NCBI RefSeq assembly: GCF_030272615.1
Contig: NC_081412.1
Coordinates: 139,192,747-139,256,746, forward strand
DNA from: Cryptomeria japonica
Lineage: Eukaryota; Streptophyta; Pinopsida; Cupressales; Cupressaceae
DNA length: 64,000 nt
Direction: 5' to 3'
Shown here piece after piece: positions 1-11,280 of this stretch; within the stretch, counting starts at the first letter, position 1, and every line of letters starts with the position of its first letter. The notes beneath the pieces are model-generated. The model was given only the letters and a program-made list of their open reading frames with translations, was not told the DNA's origin and searched no databases. The position numbers and the translations under genes are program-made.

Positions 1-185
1 TGTTGTCAAAGGGGGAGAAGATGTGAAGTAGAGAAGGTATCTGCAACAATAGGGAGAAGATGTGATGCTGAGTGATATCTTTGTATATTGCCATCAGAAG
101 CGGAGAAGATAGCTGCAGCAATAGGGAGAATATGTGATGTTGAGTGATATTTTTGTATATTGCCATCAATGCCAAAGGGGGAGAT
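1..185 (+). mobile_element. 3' internal end of a Sirevirus-type copia element with multiplied polypurine tract
   Basis: The window opens inside the non-coding tail that precedes the 3' LTR of a Ty1/copia element. Two full polypurine motifs (CAAAGGGGGAGA, near 7-18 and 173-184) and weaker AGGGAGAA variants between them are visible. Repeated polypurine tracts just before the 3' LTR are a known mark of the Sirevirus lineage. The last copy directly abuts the LTR start TGTTGGCA at 186. No coding sequence of this element lies in the window; short open frames here are non-coding. Its 5' LTR and pol lie to the left of position 1. Confidence 0.8.
31..174 (+). repeat. 72-bp tandem duplication before the 3' LTR
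   Basis: Two adjacent copies of about 72 bp (31-102 and 103-174) share the order GAGAAG, CTGCA, CAATAGGGAGAA, TGAGTGATAT and TTGTATATTGCCATCA. This duplicates the weaker polypurine motif and probably accounts for the multiplied tract of this element. Confidence 0.8.
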
Positions 186-1721
186 TGTTGGCATATGTGC
201 AAGAGTATGATGACATGATGATATTGTATGTTGTCATTGATGTCAATATGCTAAGAAGTGAACCAATATATTGAATTTAAGCAACTGGCAAAGAGAACCG
301 GTATGGTGTTGTGAAGCGGTATGGCAATATGCTGAGGAGTGAACTGGTATATTGAAGTTAAGCAACTGGAAAAGAGAATCGGTATGGTGGTGTAAACTGG
401 TATATGTGCAATAGGTGAAGTAATATGTTTGTCCAAGTGAACCGGTATGTTGAAATGTGAACTGGTACATGGAATGTGGTAGGACTACCAGTTGGTAGTC
501 TTAGCTTCAGGGTTTCCGGTTGAAGTGTTCCAAGCCTATGTGATTCAACCAATGGCATCATGTGATGAGTTAGCATTGTAATGAAGATCAGATCATGTTT
601 CCACGTCATCTTTGTGCACATGAAGAATCTTGCATGAAGCAGATTGATCCTATCTACCTCGGGAATGTGCAAAGTCCCTGTAAACAGTGGAGAATGCGTG
701 ATGGGTTATCGCCTCCATGAAGCGGTGAAGAACGAACGATGGAGAATGTCTTGAGATTTGTTCAAGACTATTGTATTCAAATGCAAAGTGCTCAATGGTC
801 AGTATTGAACCAATCAATTGCTTAACCTAAATTTTTAGGGTTTAGGGTTTATGTTGCCGACCTATCTGTGTTCTATAAGGTCGATGTTGTGTTTCATGTT
901 GAGGTTGTTGGAAAATATTGTGTGTGTATCTAAGTGCAGAGATACGTGACTCTTGCCAGACCAGATAAGAGGATTGATACCTGCATAGTGTGTGTGTAGA
1001 AGGAAGGAACTAAAGCAGATCTGCATTGGCATTGAGTGCTATTACCAGATCATTGTAATACCAGTTGATCTTTAACTACTTCAACAGTTGGAAAATCCCT
1101 TAACCAGGTAGCTTTAACTAGCTTGCTGTAAATCCTTTAACAGGGTGACTCAAAGCCATTGAGTTAATAAAATCCTCTAACAAGGTAACCTCTAACAGGG
1201 TTTAACCCTTAACTAGGTGATCCCTAATAGGATCGGTTCCTAACAGAACTTGTTGTAACTGTCTTTAACTGGACTAGGCTCCTAACAGAGCGGACTTCTA
1301 AAGAGTTCAAAAATAGCTTGTGGGTATTCATCCCCACTATGGTTTTTCCCAGTTGGGTTTCCACGTGAAAAATATGTGTATCATGTGTGATGCCTCTTTC
1401 GTGTGATGCTTTGTTATTTTCTGTCAAGCGGTGAATCATGTTATGCTAGTAAATTATTGTATCTCTGATGATAGATTATCTGTTTATGCATAAGGATAAA
1501 GTGGAAATGAGGGAGTAGGTTGTATGGAAAGCTAAGTGTTGCTTGTTTATGCCTTTCCTAGTAGCATTGTGTTTAACCAGTAGTAATATGGTTTAGATCA
1601 GTGTTAGTGATTGCCAGTCAAGTTCACTGTTTGCAATCAAACCGGTTCGGGAAAAGTTTTTGTGCCTGTACTGATTCACCCCCCCCCCTCTCAGTACCGG
1701 TTTGGTACTCACCGTTCATCA
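186..1721 (+). mobile_element. 3' LTR of the left-edge copia element (about 1.54 kb)
   Basis: The LTR begins TGTTGGCATATG immediately after the polypurine tract and ends GTTCATCA. Near its right end it has the C-run followed by CTCTCAGTACCGG that recurs at the ends of other copia LTRs here. A segment containing GGTTTTTCCCAGTTGGG and CCACGTG (about 1339-1365) recurs in inverted form in the solo LTR at 9377-10798, so the two are one family. No primer-binding site follows it, as expected for a 3' LTR. The flanking five bases are TTGAG (1722-1726); the matching 5' TSD is outside the window. Confidence 0.82.
244..405 (+). repeat. 81-bp tandem duplication inside the LTR
   Basis: Two copies, 244-324 and 325-405, each run CAATATGCT..., AAGTGAAC or GAGTGAAC, TATATTGAA or TATATTGAAG, TTAAGCAACTGG, then a CCGGTATGG-type motif. 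It lies in the first part of the LTR (U3). GGTATG-like motifs recur on to about 470. Confidence 0.75.
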
Positions 1722-1975
1722 TTGAGTTATCAGGTTAAGATTAAAAGTGGCATGGAGGGATGAGATTGAAAGAGATGAGGTGAGTTGGATTGGCACATAG
1801 TCTCGTGATATGTGTCACATTGGGATGAATACTTTTCATGGGAAAGAGGGGTAAGTTGCGCTCACACATGTGTGAGCACATCTTTAGAAGAACATGAGAA
1901 TGACAAGTGGAAACAGAAGTGGCAAAGTGGAAGAGGTGTAAGTGGAGGGAGATGATAAATGGAGCAAAGACAAAG
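1722..1975. other. spacer between two copia elements
   Basis: About 250 bp without a recognisable gene or LTR. Its only clear structure is a perfect 16-bp palindrome, CTCACACATGTGTGAG, at 1861-1876. The same 16-mer recurs at 11284-11299, just outside the other end of Copia-A. This may be old host sequence into which both neighbouring elements inserted. Confidence 0.5.
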
Positions 1976-3232
1976 TGTTTCAAGTTTGGGAAGAATGAGA
2001 TGTTGTTGTGTTGTCATTGATGTCAACTTTGATTGGTTGTCATTAGTGATTGGTTGGTATAACTTATATTGTGTTTCTTGTGCAGTTGAACTAAGATATT
2101 TGTTATGCATATCTTCTATATTATATATCTATTCATGTAGATTGGATATGTTGTTAAGAAGTGTTTAGAGATGCTATATTATAGATTTGGTTCTTTGGGT
2201 TGTTATGCTAAGGAAGTTGCATTCACTAGAGTGTGATGATGTTTGAGAGTTTTTTGTGAAATGCATGCTTTGCATTTCTCTACCTTATGGTTTTTGGTGT
2301 TGCAGTTTTGGAGTTAAGTTGATAATGTCCTTAGCTTCATTCTATTCAGTTGGCACATGTTCTTGGGCTTCGAAAGCATAGTTTCTAATTTCGATGGTGT
2401 TTTCCTCTAGGTTTGGGAAATCTTGGGTGTTTACACTTTACATTAATGCTTTAATGATTATAGATCATTGTATAATGTGTTTGATGTTGGTTAAGATGTG
2501 TTGTGGTCCACTTTACATTCTTTTCCACTACGGGAATGTTTAGTGTCGTACCCTAATTTGAATTGTATTTAGTTAATATGTTTAGCCAACCTTGGGAGAT
2601 TTTGTATATGTGAGGATGATATAAATAAAGGATAATTTGATGAGGATGATATAGATGTGTGTGTGTGTGTGTGTGAATGAATTAAAAGAAAGTGAAATGC
2701 AATGAAGGCGTGTGAAAGAGGATCTATCTCTTTTATCAGTTGATGAGTGTTGTTTTAGTTGGTGAAGAGTGTTGAGCAATGTAGACTTTCATGTGTTAGC
2801 TACCAGAAGTAGTGAGCCAAAGGTATCTACAGATCTTACAATTAGAGAGGTGCATCAATGGTGGATTCTTTCTCTTTTACTCTTCTTTATCTAGGAAGTA
2901 AGCCTATTCTTTCTTTCTCTCGAGCGGTGAGCCTTCTAATAGTGAGCCTTTTTTTGTAAAAATCATCTTAACCGTTGTCACCCCAAAGGAGTTCATATAT
3001 TGAGAATAAAATTCTCTGTGGTTTTTTCCCTAACAAGGTTTTCCACATAAAATTTGGTGTTTCATTGTGCATGGTGTGTTCTTCTTTTCATATTCTTTCA
3101 TGCTCATATATTTATGTGGATTAAGTGTTAAGGTCAAGTTGATGTGGATCTAATTCAACAAAAATATTTTAGATTTTTTTGTGTAATTCATTCACCCCCC
3201 CCCCCCTCTCAATTGTGTTGTGCATAAGAACA
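1976..3232 (+). repeat. 5' LTR of Copia-A (about 1.26 kb)
   Basis: Pairs with 8575-11280: shared blocks include GGTTGTCATTAGTGA, TTGGCACATGTTCTTGGGC, GATGTGTTGTGGTCCACTTT and the terminal C-run then CTCTCAATTG...AAGAACA. The start TGTTTCAAG is placed by alignment to TGTTGTAAA at 8575 and is less certain than the end. It contains a TATA box and a GT microsatellite near 2657-2674. Confidence 0.85.
2620..2627 (+). promoter_or_regulatory. TATA box of the Copia-A 5' LTR
   Basis: TATAAATA within GATGATATAAATAAAGGA, conserved at 9224-9231 in the 3' LTR. Its position about half-way along the LTR suits a U3/R boundary shortly downstream. Confidence 0.6.
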
Positions 3233-3240
3233 TTAAAAAA

Positions 3241-3252
3241 TTGGTATCAAAG
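3241..3252 (+). other. primer-binding site of Copia-A
   Basis: TTGGTATCAAAG, eight bases after the 5' LTR. It matches the start of the usual plant copia primer-binding site TGGTATCAGAGC (complementary to initiator tRNA-Met) with one change. It fixes the 5' LTR end and the + orientation. Confidence 0.8.
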
Positions 3253-3321
3253 TTTTTGGATCCTTGAAGAAGAGATTACCCGCTTGAGGAGATCCTAATA
3301 CTGCACAAACTAACAATCCCT

Positions 3322-4984
3322 ATGTTTGATGGATCCAACTATACTTTATAGAAAGTGAAGATGCAAGGTTACTTGATTTCTCTTGGCTATGAAGTTTGGG
3401 AGTTTGTTACACAAAAGAACACTAAATCACAAATAGGGATGAACACTTCAGATGAGACCAAGGAATTTGAAGACAATGAAAAGGTAAGTTTTTCTATCTT
3501 TAGTTCTCTTTCTAAGACTGAATTAACAAAATTTCAATCTTTGGAATCTTCTCATGATGTTTGGAATAAAATATAAAATACTTATGAAGGAGATGATACA
3601 ATCAAACAAGATAAGTTACAGAATGCTAAAACCAAATATGAATGCTTGCCGATGCATGAAGAAGACAATATTGTTGGAAATCAATAACACTGAGAGGGGG
3701 GGTGAATCAGTGCTATATCGGAATAAAAGATTTTAGCCTTAGAAAAACATACATACACCAACCTGTATACTGGTATAAACAGAATTGAAAGAAGTAATGC
3801 AACCAATAAGCCAAACACATAAATGAGAACCATAACACACAGATTTATACGTGGAAAACCTCAATGAGAAAAAACCACGATGGGATTTGTGACCCACAAT
3901 ATCAATTCACTGGCCATATGAAGAGATATTACAATATATGATGGGCTTGCACTTGCAGGAAGGCTTACAACCTAGAGCACACTTCTCATCAAAAAAGGAG
4001 CCTCACTGAATACATAACAATCTAGACAACAGTCCAAAGGATAGTGAACTTCTTAATATAGCATCTCCTATGCCATAATACAATTTTGGTTCAAGCTCTG
4101 TCTATTCCGGTTAAAACCCTAAGCCTCAGTACCAGAATAACACTTACAATGAATTCCTCACATACATAGTCTCTCTGATATATTTAGCATTACATTAGAT
4201 CCATCTTCTTACTTCAAAATGTTCTAATCAATCTCCCCTATATACCCTATACAAATTTATGCCTTATGTCAGCTTACAAGGATATATACAATTACATATT
4301 AAATGTCATCTTTATAAATGAATAAGCATTAAAATAAGTAGTTGATGTTGGATCCAAGATGTGTCAGCCTCCAATACTGATATCCTTTACCATACCATGT
4401 CATCCTACATTGTCGATGACCAAAGAAATCTCCTATCCTATCGGTGCCATTGTTAGTGTAGAGCCTGTGAAGTGCTTGTTGGTACACCATATGAAGCCTG
4501 AACCCAAAACATGTTGCCATCAATGACAACATAATGAAACCTAACCAATAGAGTGTAAATTGCCAACAAATATAAATAGCTACCTGTAGAAGGTAGATGA
4601 TGTTGTAAATGAGATCACGGGTCTTGGTGGTAACTTGTCTTAAGAAGAAGTTGTGAAAAAGGTACTCAAAACTCTTTATAAACCCTTTATCTCCAAGGTT
4701 TAAGAAATAGAAGAATCATAGAATAAGAATAAGTACACTAGAGAATACTTGTATGGCTCTTTACTTGCTTTTGAGATGAGAGAATTTTGTACTACTAGTG
4801 TAAGAACAAAAACTACATTTAAGGCTACTAAATCAGCAAAAGATGGGGAATCTAATGAAGATAAATTTGATGAGATTGAGGAAAACTTTGTGAGGAGGAT
4901 GAAGAAAGGAACCATAAAGTAAAATGTTAAATTTCCCTTTAAATGTTGCAGTTGTGGAAATATAGGTCATTAAACTTCTAAATG
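3322..4984 (+). pseudogene. gag: gag of Copia-A, broken and interrupted by a solo LTR
   Basis: Capsid/nucleocapsid remnant. The frame starts about 3322 (MFDGSNYTL) and reads through MQGYLISLGYEVWEF and SLSKTELTKFQSLESSHDVW, typical of copia gag. A stop replaces the usual Trp after SNYTL. The frame then shifts and is cut at 3671 by a solo LTR, resuming after 4573 with coding for YLQKVDDVVNEITGLGG. The C-terminal zinc knuckle is at 4943-4984 (CCSCGNIGH, a stop, then TSKC), matching C-x2-C-x4-H-x4-C. Several stops and at least two shifts make it non-functional. Confidence 0.85.
3672..4568 (-). mobile_element. solo copia LTR inserted in Copia-A gag, TSD AATAT
   Basis: An 897-bp LTR in inverse orientation: on the + strand it starts TGTTGGAAATC and ends TTGCCAACA. 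The reverse complement of the C-run/CTCTCAG-type LTR terminus (GAGAGGGGGGGTGAATCAG) lies at its left end, giving the orientation. Perfect 5-bp duplications AATAT flank it (3667-3671 and 4569-4573). No internal region remains, so it is the product of LTR-LTR recombination. The gag frame continues on the other side. Confidence 0.92.
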
Positions 4985-5560
4985 TCCCAACAAAATTGTA
5001 AATCAAAAGAAAATAAGGAATTTAGAGGAAAGTTTAACAAGGAATCTCATCATGGTAAAGAAGATGCAAATATTTATGGTTATGAATCTGATTATGAAGA
5101 AGAAATTGAATGTTTGTTCTTGGTGGTAAAGGAAGAATTTTGTTTTTCTAACCTTAGAAAAATTGTGAAGGAAAGAGGTCCAAAATATACTACTAAAACA
5201 GAAGGTACTATTGTATCTAATTTTCATGCTAGAAGAGATAAAGATGAATGGATTATTGATAGTGGATGTTCAAATCATATGAGTGGTGACAAGAGTAAGT
5301 TTGTAAATCTTGAAAAATTGGATGGAGTTTTTAGCTTTGGAGATGATCAGACAACTAGGATAGTTGGAATTGGTTCTATTAGTTTTGATGGCATACATAA
5401 TACTAACAACGTTTTCTATGTTAAAGGCTGAAATAATAATATTTTGAGTGTTAGTAAAAGGTGTGGAAATGGATGTAATCATGTTTTTCAGCATGATGGA
5501 TGTGAGATTAGAAAAACGTCTAAAACTATGATTGCAACAGGAAAGAGGACAAATGGAAAT
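4985..5560 (+). pseudogene. protease region of Copia-A
   Basis: Retropepsin-type aspartic protease of a copia polyprotein. An open stretch 4982-5431 covers it: an acidic/basic linker, then DEWIIDSGCSNHMSGD with the catalytic DSG at 5258-5266, and GIGSISFDG plus NNVFYVKG as the downstream beta strands. A stop follows at 5431 and the frame then reads ILSVSKRCGNGC. Without the upstream gag frame it cannot be made as a polyprotein. Confidence 0.85.
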
Positions 5561-5599
5561 GTTTATTAGTTGATGACAGTTATTGAATATTGCCTGATG

Positions 5600-6531
5600 A
5601 TGTAGATCAATGAGAATTGATTATGGCATCAGAGGACGTGTCATATTAATTTTGATAATTTGGTGAGGATTAGTTCAATTCAAGTTGTGAGAGATTTGCT
5701 AAAAACTACAAAGCCTGCTAATCCTATTTGTAAAGAATGCCAAGCTGGAAAGCAATCAATTAGAACTTTTAAATTTAAGGAACAATTTCTACTGGACTAT
5801 TGGAGTTAGTGCATATTGATCTTTGTGGTTTGAATAGAACAAGAAGTCAACAAGGTGACTGGCATTTCATGTTCTTAATTGATGATTACTCTAGAATGAC
5901 TCGGGTTACTTTCTTAAAAAAAAATGAAGCTCTAGAAAAGTTCAAGAAATTCAAGACTATGGTTGAAAATGAGATAGATAGAAGAATCAAATGTTTGAGT
6001 TTTGACAGAGGTAGAGAGTTTACTTGTAAGGAGTTCAATACTTTTTGTGAGAACCATGAGATAAGAATACATTTGTGTGCTCAACAGAATGGTGTAGTTG
6101 AAAGGATGAATAAAACAATTCAAGGGGTTTCTAGAACAATGATGAATGAAGCAAGTCTACTGGAAATCTACTAGAACGAAGCAATACATACTACAATATA
6201 CACACTTAACAGAGTGTAAATTAGAAGAAATTATGGGAAGACATCTGATGAACTATGGTATGGAAGGACTTTGTTTGTGAAATATTTTAGACTATTTATA
6301 AGTAATTTCTATATCAAAAGAGATGATTAAAATTTGAGAAATTTTGACACAAGAGATAATGAAGGTATATTCCTTGGTTATTCTACTAAAAGAAAAGCTT
6401 ATAGATGTTATAACAAAAGACTGAGAAAAATTGTTGAAAGCACAAATGTGAAAGTTGACGAAAACACTTCAAAGAATACAATTGTAGAGATCGGATATGA
6501 ATTTGATGAGTATATCGGTAAAATAGTATAA
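5600..6531 (+). pseudogene. integrase of Copia-A
   Basis: The GAG-pre-integrase zinc-binding stretch (ANPICKECQAGKQS, about 5714-5760) is followed by the rve core in the open piece 5800-6174. The catalytic triad is recognisable: first Asp in HIDLCG, second in LSFDRGREF, Glu in NGVVERMN. A few residues before QQNG are missing. A further piece (6334-6531) has NFDTRDNEGIFLGYS and AYRCYN, the usual C-terminal part. Stops between pieces make it dead. Confidence 0.87.
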
Positions 6532-6699
6532 GAAAATCCCAAAGAAACAAAAGTGCAAAATGATAAGGAAGATGCTTCAAAAATTGTTCCTAAGAATTTG
6601 AGGTATGTGCAAAAGAATCATTCAGAGAAACAGATTATTGGAGACAAAAAATAGAGGTGTTATCACAAGAAGTAAAGTTGTTGAAAAATAAGTGGACTT

Positions 6700-7888
6700 A
6701 TGGTTATTTTCAAAGATGACCAAAAACAATAAAAGAATCTTGTAGTGATCAGCATTGTATGAAAGCTATGAAAGAAGAATTGGAATTGATTGGGAAGAAT
6801 CAAACTTGGGAACTTATCCTAAGACCAGCTAACAAGAATGTGATAGGAACTAAATGACTATTTTGGAACAAATTGGATGAAGATGGACACATAGTAATAA
6901 AGAAGGCAAGACTTGTATGTAAAGACTACTCACAAGTAGAAGGAATAGATTTTGAGGAAACTTATGCTTTTGTAACAAGAATAGAATCTATCAGAATGTT
7001 TCTAGCTTTTGTGTCACACAAGGATTTCAAGGTCTATCAGATGAATGTGAAGTCTGCATTCCTAAATGGAGACTTAAAAGAGGAAGTGTATATAGGACAA
7101 TATGAAAGATTCAAGCTATCAAACACTTCAGATATGGTTTGCAAATTGAAGAAGGTGATATATATTTTGAAGCAAGCTCTTGGAGCTTGGTATGCAAGGC
7201 TTGATAGGTATTTTTTGAGAAGCGAGAATTCCAAAAAGGTACTACTGATAGTAATCTCTATTTTAAGATTGAAGGAAATGATATCTTGATTGTAATTGTT
7301 TATATAGATGATATAATCTTTGGAGGAAATGATAATGTGTGCAAGAAATTATCTAATGAGATATAAGAAGAATTTGAAATGTCTATGATTGGAGAAATGA
7401 ATTTATTTCTTGGTTTACAAGTTAGTCCAAAGGATGATGGTATCTTAATTTCACAATCTAAGTATGTCAAAGAAATGTTGAAGAAGTTTGGAATGGAAAA
7501 TGTGAAACCTGTATGTACTCCTATGGTTATTGGTTGTAAGTTGAGAAAAGATGTTGAATCTTGGAAGATTGATGAGAGCATATATAGATCAATGATTGGA
7601 GGATTACTATACCTAACTGCTACTAGATTGAATATCATGCATGTTGTTTGTCTTGTGGCTACATTCCAGCAAGATCCCAGAGAGACACATGTTGTTGTTG
7701 TGAAAAGAATTTTTAGATACTTAAAAGGAACAAAAGACTATGGACTATGGTATCCTAGAAGATCTAACTTCACTCTTATTGCTTATACCAATGCAGATTG
7801 GGATGGTTTTGTGGATGGTAGGAAAATTAAAAGAGGGGGTGCATTTTTCTTTGGACTCCAATCGGTTGCTTGGTCGAGTGAGAAATAG
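6700..7888 (+). pseudogene. reverse transcriptase of Copia-A
   Basis: Copia-type RT (RVT_2). The open piece 6873-7289 reads ARLVCKDYSQVEGIDFEETYA and then QMNVKSAFLNGDLKEEVY, where the first catalytic Asp of the usual QMDVKSAFLNG is Asn. YIDDIIFGG (7301-7327) is the intact active-site loop, but in another frame. Piece 7379-7888 continues with MIGEMNLFLGLQV, GGLLYLTATR and IFRYLKGT. Frameshifts near 7270-7300 and a stop near 7365 separate the pieces. Confidence 0.9.
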
Positions 7889-8267
7889 GATTTAGTATCT
7901 ATGTCTACTACTGAAGGTGAATATATTGTTGTTGCCACTTGATGTACACAAGTATTATGGATGAAAAAAACTCTGAAGGACATTGGAATATTGTTTGATG
8001 AACCTGTTTCTATCATTTTGTGACAATACCAATATAATAAATATTTCTAATAATCTAGTATTGCATTCAACAACGAAACACGTTTCAATTTGGTACCACT
8101 TCCTGAGGGAGAATTTTTTGGAGAACGAGGTGAAAATTGATTATGTACCTACAAAGGAAAAAATTGTTGATATCTTTACTAAAGCAATTGCTAAAGATAA
8201 TTTTGAATATCTTTGGGAGAAATTGGGGGTTTTCTTCCCCTCTTTTTGTAAACTAAAATGCATATAG
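7889..8267 (+). pseudogene. RNase H of Copia-A
   Basis: C-terminal RNase H of the copia polyprotein. TTEGEYIVVAT holds the metal-binding Glu after YTNADWDG in the preceding frame. The open piece 7983-8267 contains NISNNLVLHSTTKHVSI and VDIFTKAIAK, the characteristic C-terminal signature of copia RNase H. A stop (7940-7942) and a frameshift break it. Confidence 0.87.
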
Positions 8268-8574
8268 AGGTGCATTAGTCTAGTGAACTTCATGAATATT
8301 ATTATTCTAGACTAATGATTGAGGCTTCCTCTTAGGGAGAGCTAAGTGTAGTTGTGAATTTTTTAGGAGTTGAGCAGAATGAGCTAACAATTTTTTGTGT
8401 TTGGGCCTTTTTCCTTGATGGCAAAGGGGGAGAGAATGAGAAGATGGAAGAAAATGAAAATATTGGCAATGAGAGAGAATAGTGGATAATTGGATAACAT
8501 TAAAAATTTGGTATGAGAGCTATTGGTATTGTTGTTTTTGTTGATATGTTGCCATCAATGACAAAGGGGGAGAT
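8268..8574 (+). other. multiplied polypurine tract and 3' non-coding spacer of Copia-A
   Basis: Two strong polypurine copies, CAAAGGGGGAGAG near 8422-8434 and CAAAGGGGGAGAT at 8562-8574, the second abutting the 3' LTR and preceded by TTGCCATCAATGA. The same TTGCCATCAATG-plus-purine block precedes the LTRs at 186 and 49463, a Sirevirus signature. Confidence 0.8.
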
Positions 8575-11280
8575 TGTTGTAAATTTTGACAAAATGAGTT
8601 GTTACATTGCATTGTCATTGATTTCAACATGCTTTGGTTGTCATTAGTGACTGGCTGGTATAACTAGTATTGTGTTTCTTGTGTAGTTGAGTTGCGATAT
8701 TTGCTTTGCATATCTTCTATATTATACAACTATTCATGTGGATTGGATATTTTGTTAACAAGTGTTTAGAGATACTATATTCTAGATTTGGTGCTTAGGT
8801 TTGTTGTGCTAAGGAAGTTGTGTTCATCCAAGTATGATGATGTTTGACAACCTTGTTTCCATGTGAAATGCATGCTCCACATTTCTGCTCCTTATGGTTT
8901 CTAGTGTTATGGTTTTGGAGCTAAGTTGATCATGTCCTTATCATCATTCTATTTAGTTGGCACATGTTCTTGGGCTTTAGAAGCATGGTTTCTAAGATCG
9001 ATGGTATTTTACTCTAGATTTCGTTGACCTCTGGTGTTTGCACTTCACATTATTTCTCTAATGATTATGGATCATTTTATAATGTATTTGATATTGGTTA
9101 AGATGTGTTGTGGTCCACTTTACATTCTTTTCCACCATGAGAATATTTAGTGTTGACCTAATTTGAATTGTGTTTAGTTAATATGTTTAGTTGACCTAGG
9201 GAGATTTGCATATGTGAGGATGATATAAATAAAGGAAAATTTGATGATGATGATGATACATATGTGTGTGTGTGTGAATGCATTGAAAGAATGTGAAATG
9301 TGATGGTGTGTGAAAGAGGATCTGTCTCCCTGATTGTTTGATGGGTGTTGTTTGAGTTGGTGAAGAGTGTTGAGCATGATGAATAATGATGAACAACAAA
9401 TACCCTAACTGGTACTGAGAGGGGGGGGTGAATCAGTACATACAAAAACTTCTCCCGAACTTATCAAGTTAAAACAATGCTACCAGGTTATCTTCATTAC
9501 TGAACTTAACCATGACAATACTAGTTAAACACAGTAAGACTTCAAACAACTTAAATCGGTAAAACTAAACACTTCAAATACGTTCAATACTTGATAACTA
9601 CTTCACCCATAAATATATGCATGTGGTATATTAACAATACCATACCCATTAGCTCTGCATGCATAATCACTTAAACAAAGAGTACTTAATCATCACATGA
9701 AAAATGCACAACTCATGACACATAGATTTTTCACGTGGAAACCCAAATGGGAAAAACCACGGTGGGGATGAATACCCACAAGCTTGTTTTGAACTCTTTT
9801 GAAGCTCGCTCTGTTAGAAGCCTAGTTCGGTTAAAGACTTTACAATAAAGTTCTACTAGGAACCGATCCTGTTAAAGATCACCCAGTTAAGGGATGGCTA
9901 TATACCCTGTTAATGTTTGAAACCCTGTTAAAGGTTACCTTGCTAAAGGATTTGAAGAACTCAATGAACTTGAGTCACCTAGTTTGAGGATTTACAATAA
10001 GCCTATTAAAGCTACCCGGTCAAGGGATTTTCCTTCTATTGAAATGGTTAGAAGACAACAGGTAAAACTCTGATATGATAACAACACTATATGCTAAGGC
10101 AAATCCTTTTTAGTTCCTCTACTCTGCAATCACACTCTGCAGTTTCCCACTCACTGGTTTGGCAAGTATCTCATCACTTGGATACACACACAACTTTTAT
10201 CAACAACTCATAATAACAATCATCATCGACCTTATAGACAACAATTAGGTCGGTAACCTAAACCCTAATCAATTTAGGTTTACAATTACAAGCGGTCCAA
10301 TCTTGACCGTCCAAGCATATTACATGGAATGAAACAATCTCAAACATATTACAAGTCATTTTGTATTGTCCATTCTTTACCGCACATAGAAATCAGTAAC
10401 CCATCATGCTTTCTTCTCATACCGCTAAGAAGAATGTTCATTCCCGAGGTAGATATTAAATGCAACCGATCTTCACATGCAAGATCCTCAAGTAAATCCT
10501 TCACGTGCACAAAACTGATGTGTCATCTCGATCTCATCCTTATTTCTTAGCTAACTTATCACAAAATATCATTAGTTGCATCGCACAAGCTAGATTGCCA
10601 AACCAGAAACCCTAAAACTGAGATTACCAACCGGTAGTCATTCTTAGTGAAACACTGACACTGGTTCACTACATCTCTTCATACCAGTTGACCTGTACCA
10701 CTTCCAAGCTTCATACTAGTGTATACCAGTGTACCTACTTGAACACATATTGACATCAATGACAACATACTTTGTCACTACTTCATCATATGCCAACAGA
10801 GCAGTGTGGACTTTCATGTGTTAACTACTGGAAGAAATGAGTCGAAGGTATCTACAAATCTTACAATTGCAGAGGTGTATCAGTGGTGGATTCTTTCTCT
10901 TTTATTATTCTTCATATGGGTAGTGATCCCTCTAGTAGTAAGCCTCTTCTTTCTTTCTCTTAGGCAGCGAACCCTTTGGAAATGAGCCTCTCCTAGTGAG
11001 ATTTTCTTTGTAAAAATCACCTTAACCAGTGTCACCCTAATAGGTGTTCATATATTGAGAATAGCATTCTCCATGGTTTTTACCCTAATAATGTTTACCA
11101 CATAAAACCTGGTGTTTCAATGTGTGTGGTGTGTTTTTCTTTTCATGTTCTTTCATGCTCATTTCTTTTTGTGGATTAAGTATCAAGATTAAGTTGTTGT
11201 AGATCTGATTTAAGAAAGACTTTAGATTTGTTTGTACAACTGATTCACCCCCCTTCTCAGTTGTCTTGTGCGTAAGAACA
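8575..11280 (+). repeat. 3' LTR of Copia-A, split by a solo LTR
   Basis: Begins TGTTGTAAATTTTG after the polypurine tract and ends GTAAGAACA. Excluding the insert at 9377-10798 and one TSD copy, the LTR is about 1.28 kb, matching the 5' copy. TATA box TATAAATA at 9224-9231. Confidence 0.88.
9377..10798 (-). mobile_element. solo LTR (family of the left-edge element), TSD GAGCA
   Basis: A 1,422-bp inverse-orientation LTR, starting TGATGAATAATG and ending ATATGCCAACA on the + strand. It is the reverse complement of the family at 186-1721 (shared ATACCAG...TTGACATCAATGACAACATA, AAACCCTAATC and CCACGTG blocks). Perfect GAGCA duplications (9372-9376 and 10799-10803) rejoin the interrupted Copia-A 3' LTR exactly. 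No internal sequence remains. Confidence 0.93.

Larger units (their letters stand above)
1976..11280 (+). mobile_element. Copia-A: decayed Sirevirus-type Ty1/copia retrotransposon with two nested solo LTRs
   Basis: A near-complete but dead copia element. Order on the + strand: 5' LTR (1976-3232), initiator-tRNA-Met-like primer-binding site (3241-3252), gag, protease, integrase, reverse transcriptase, RNase H, repeated polypurine tracts, 3' LTR (8575-11280). The protease-integrase-RT order is diagnostic of Ty1/copia. All reading frames carry stops or shifts. The LTRs are visibly diverged from each other, so the insertion is old. Two later insertions (3672-4568 and 9377-10798) account for about 2.3 kb of its length. 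The five bases flanking each side (CAAAG before, TTTCT after) do not match, so the original TSD is not preserved or one flank has been rearranged. Confidence 0.9.

Noticed and set aside
834-850. TTTAGGGTTTAGGGTTT, two copies of the plant telomere repeat
   Set aside because: Only about two units, inside an ordinary LTR; not a telomere or interstitial telomeric array.
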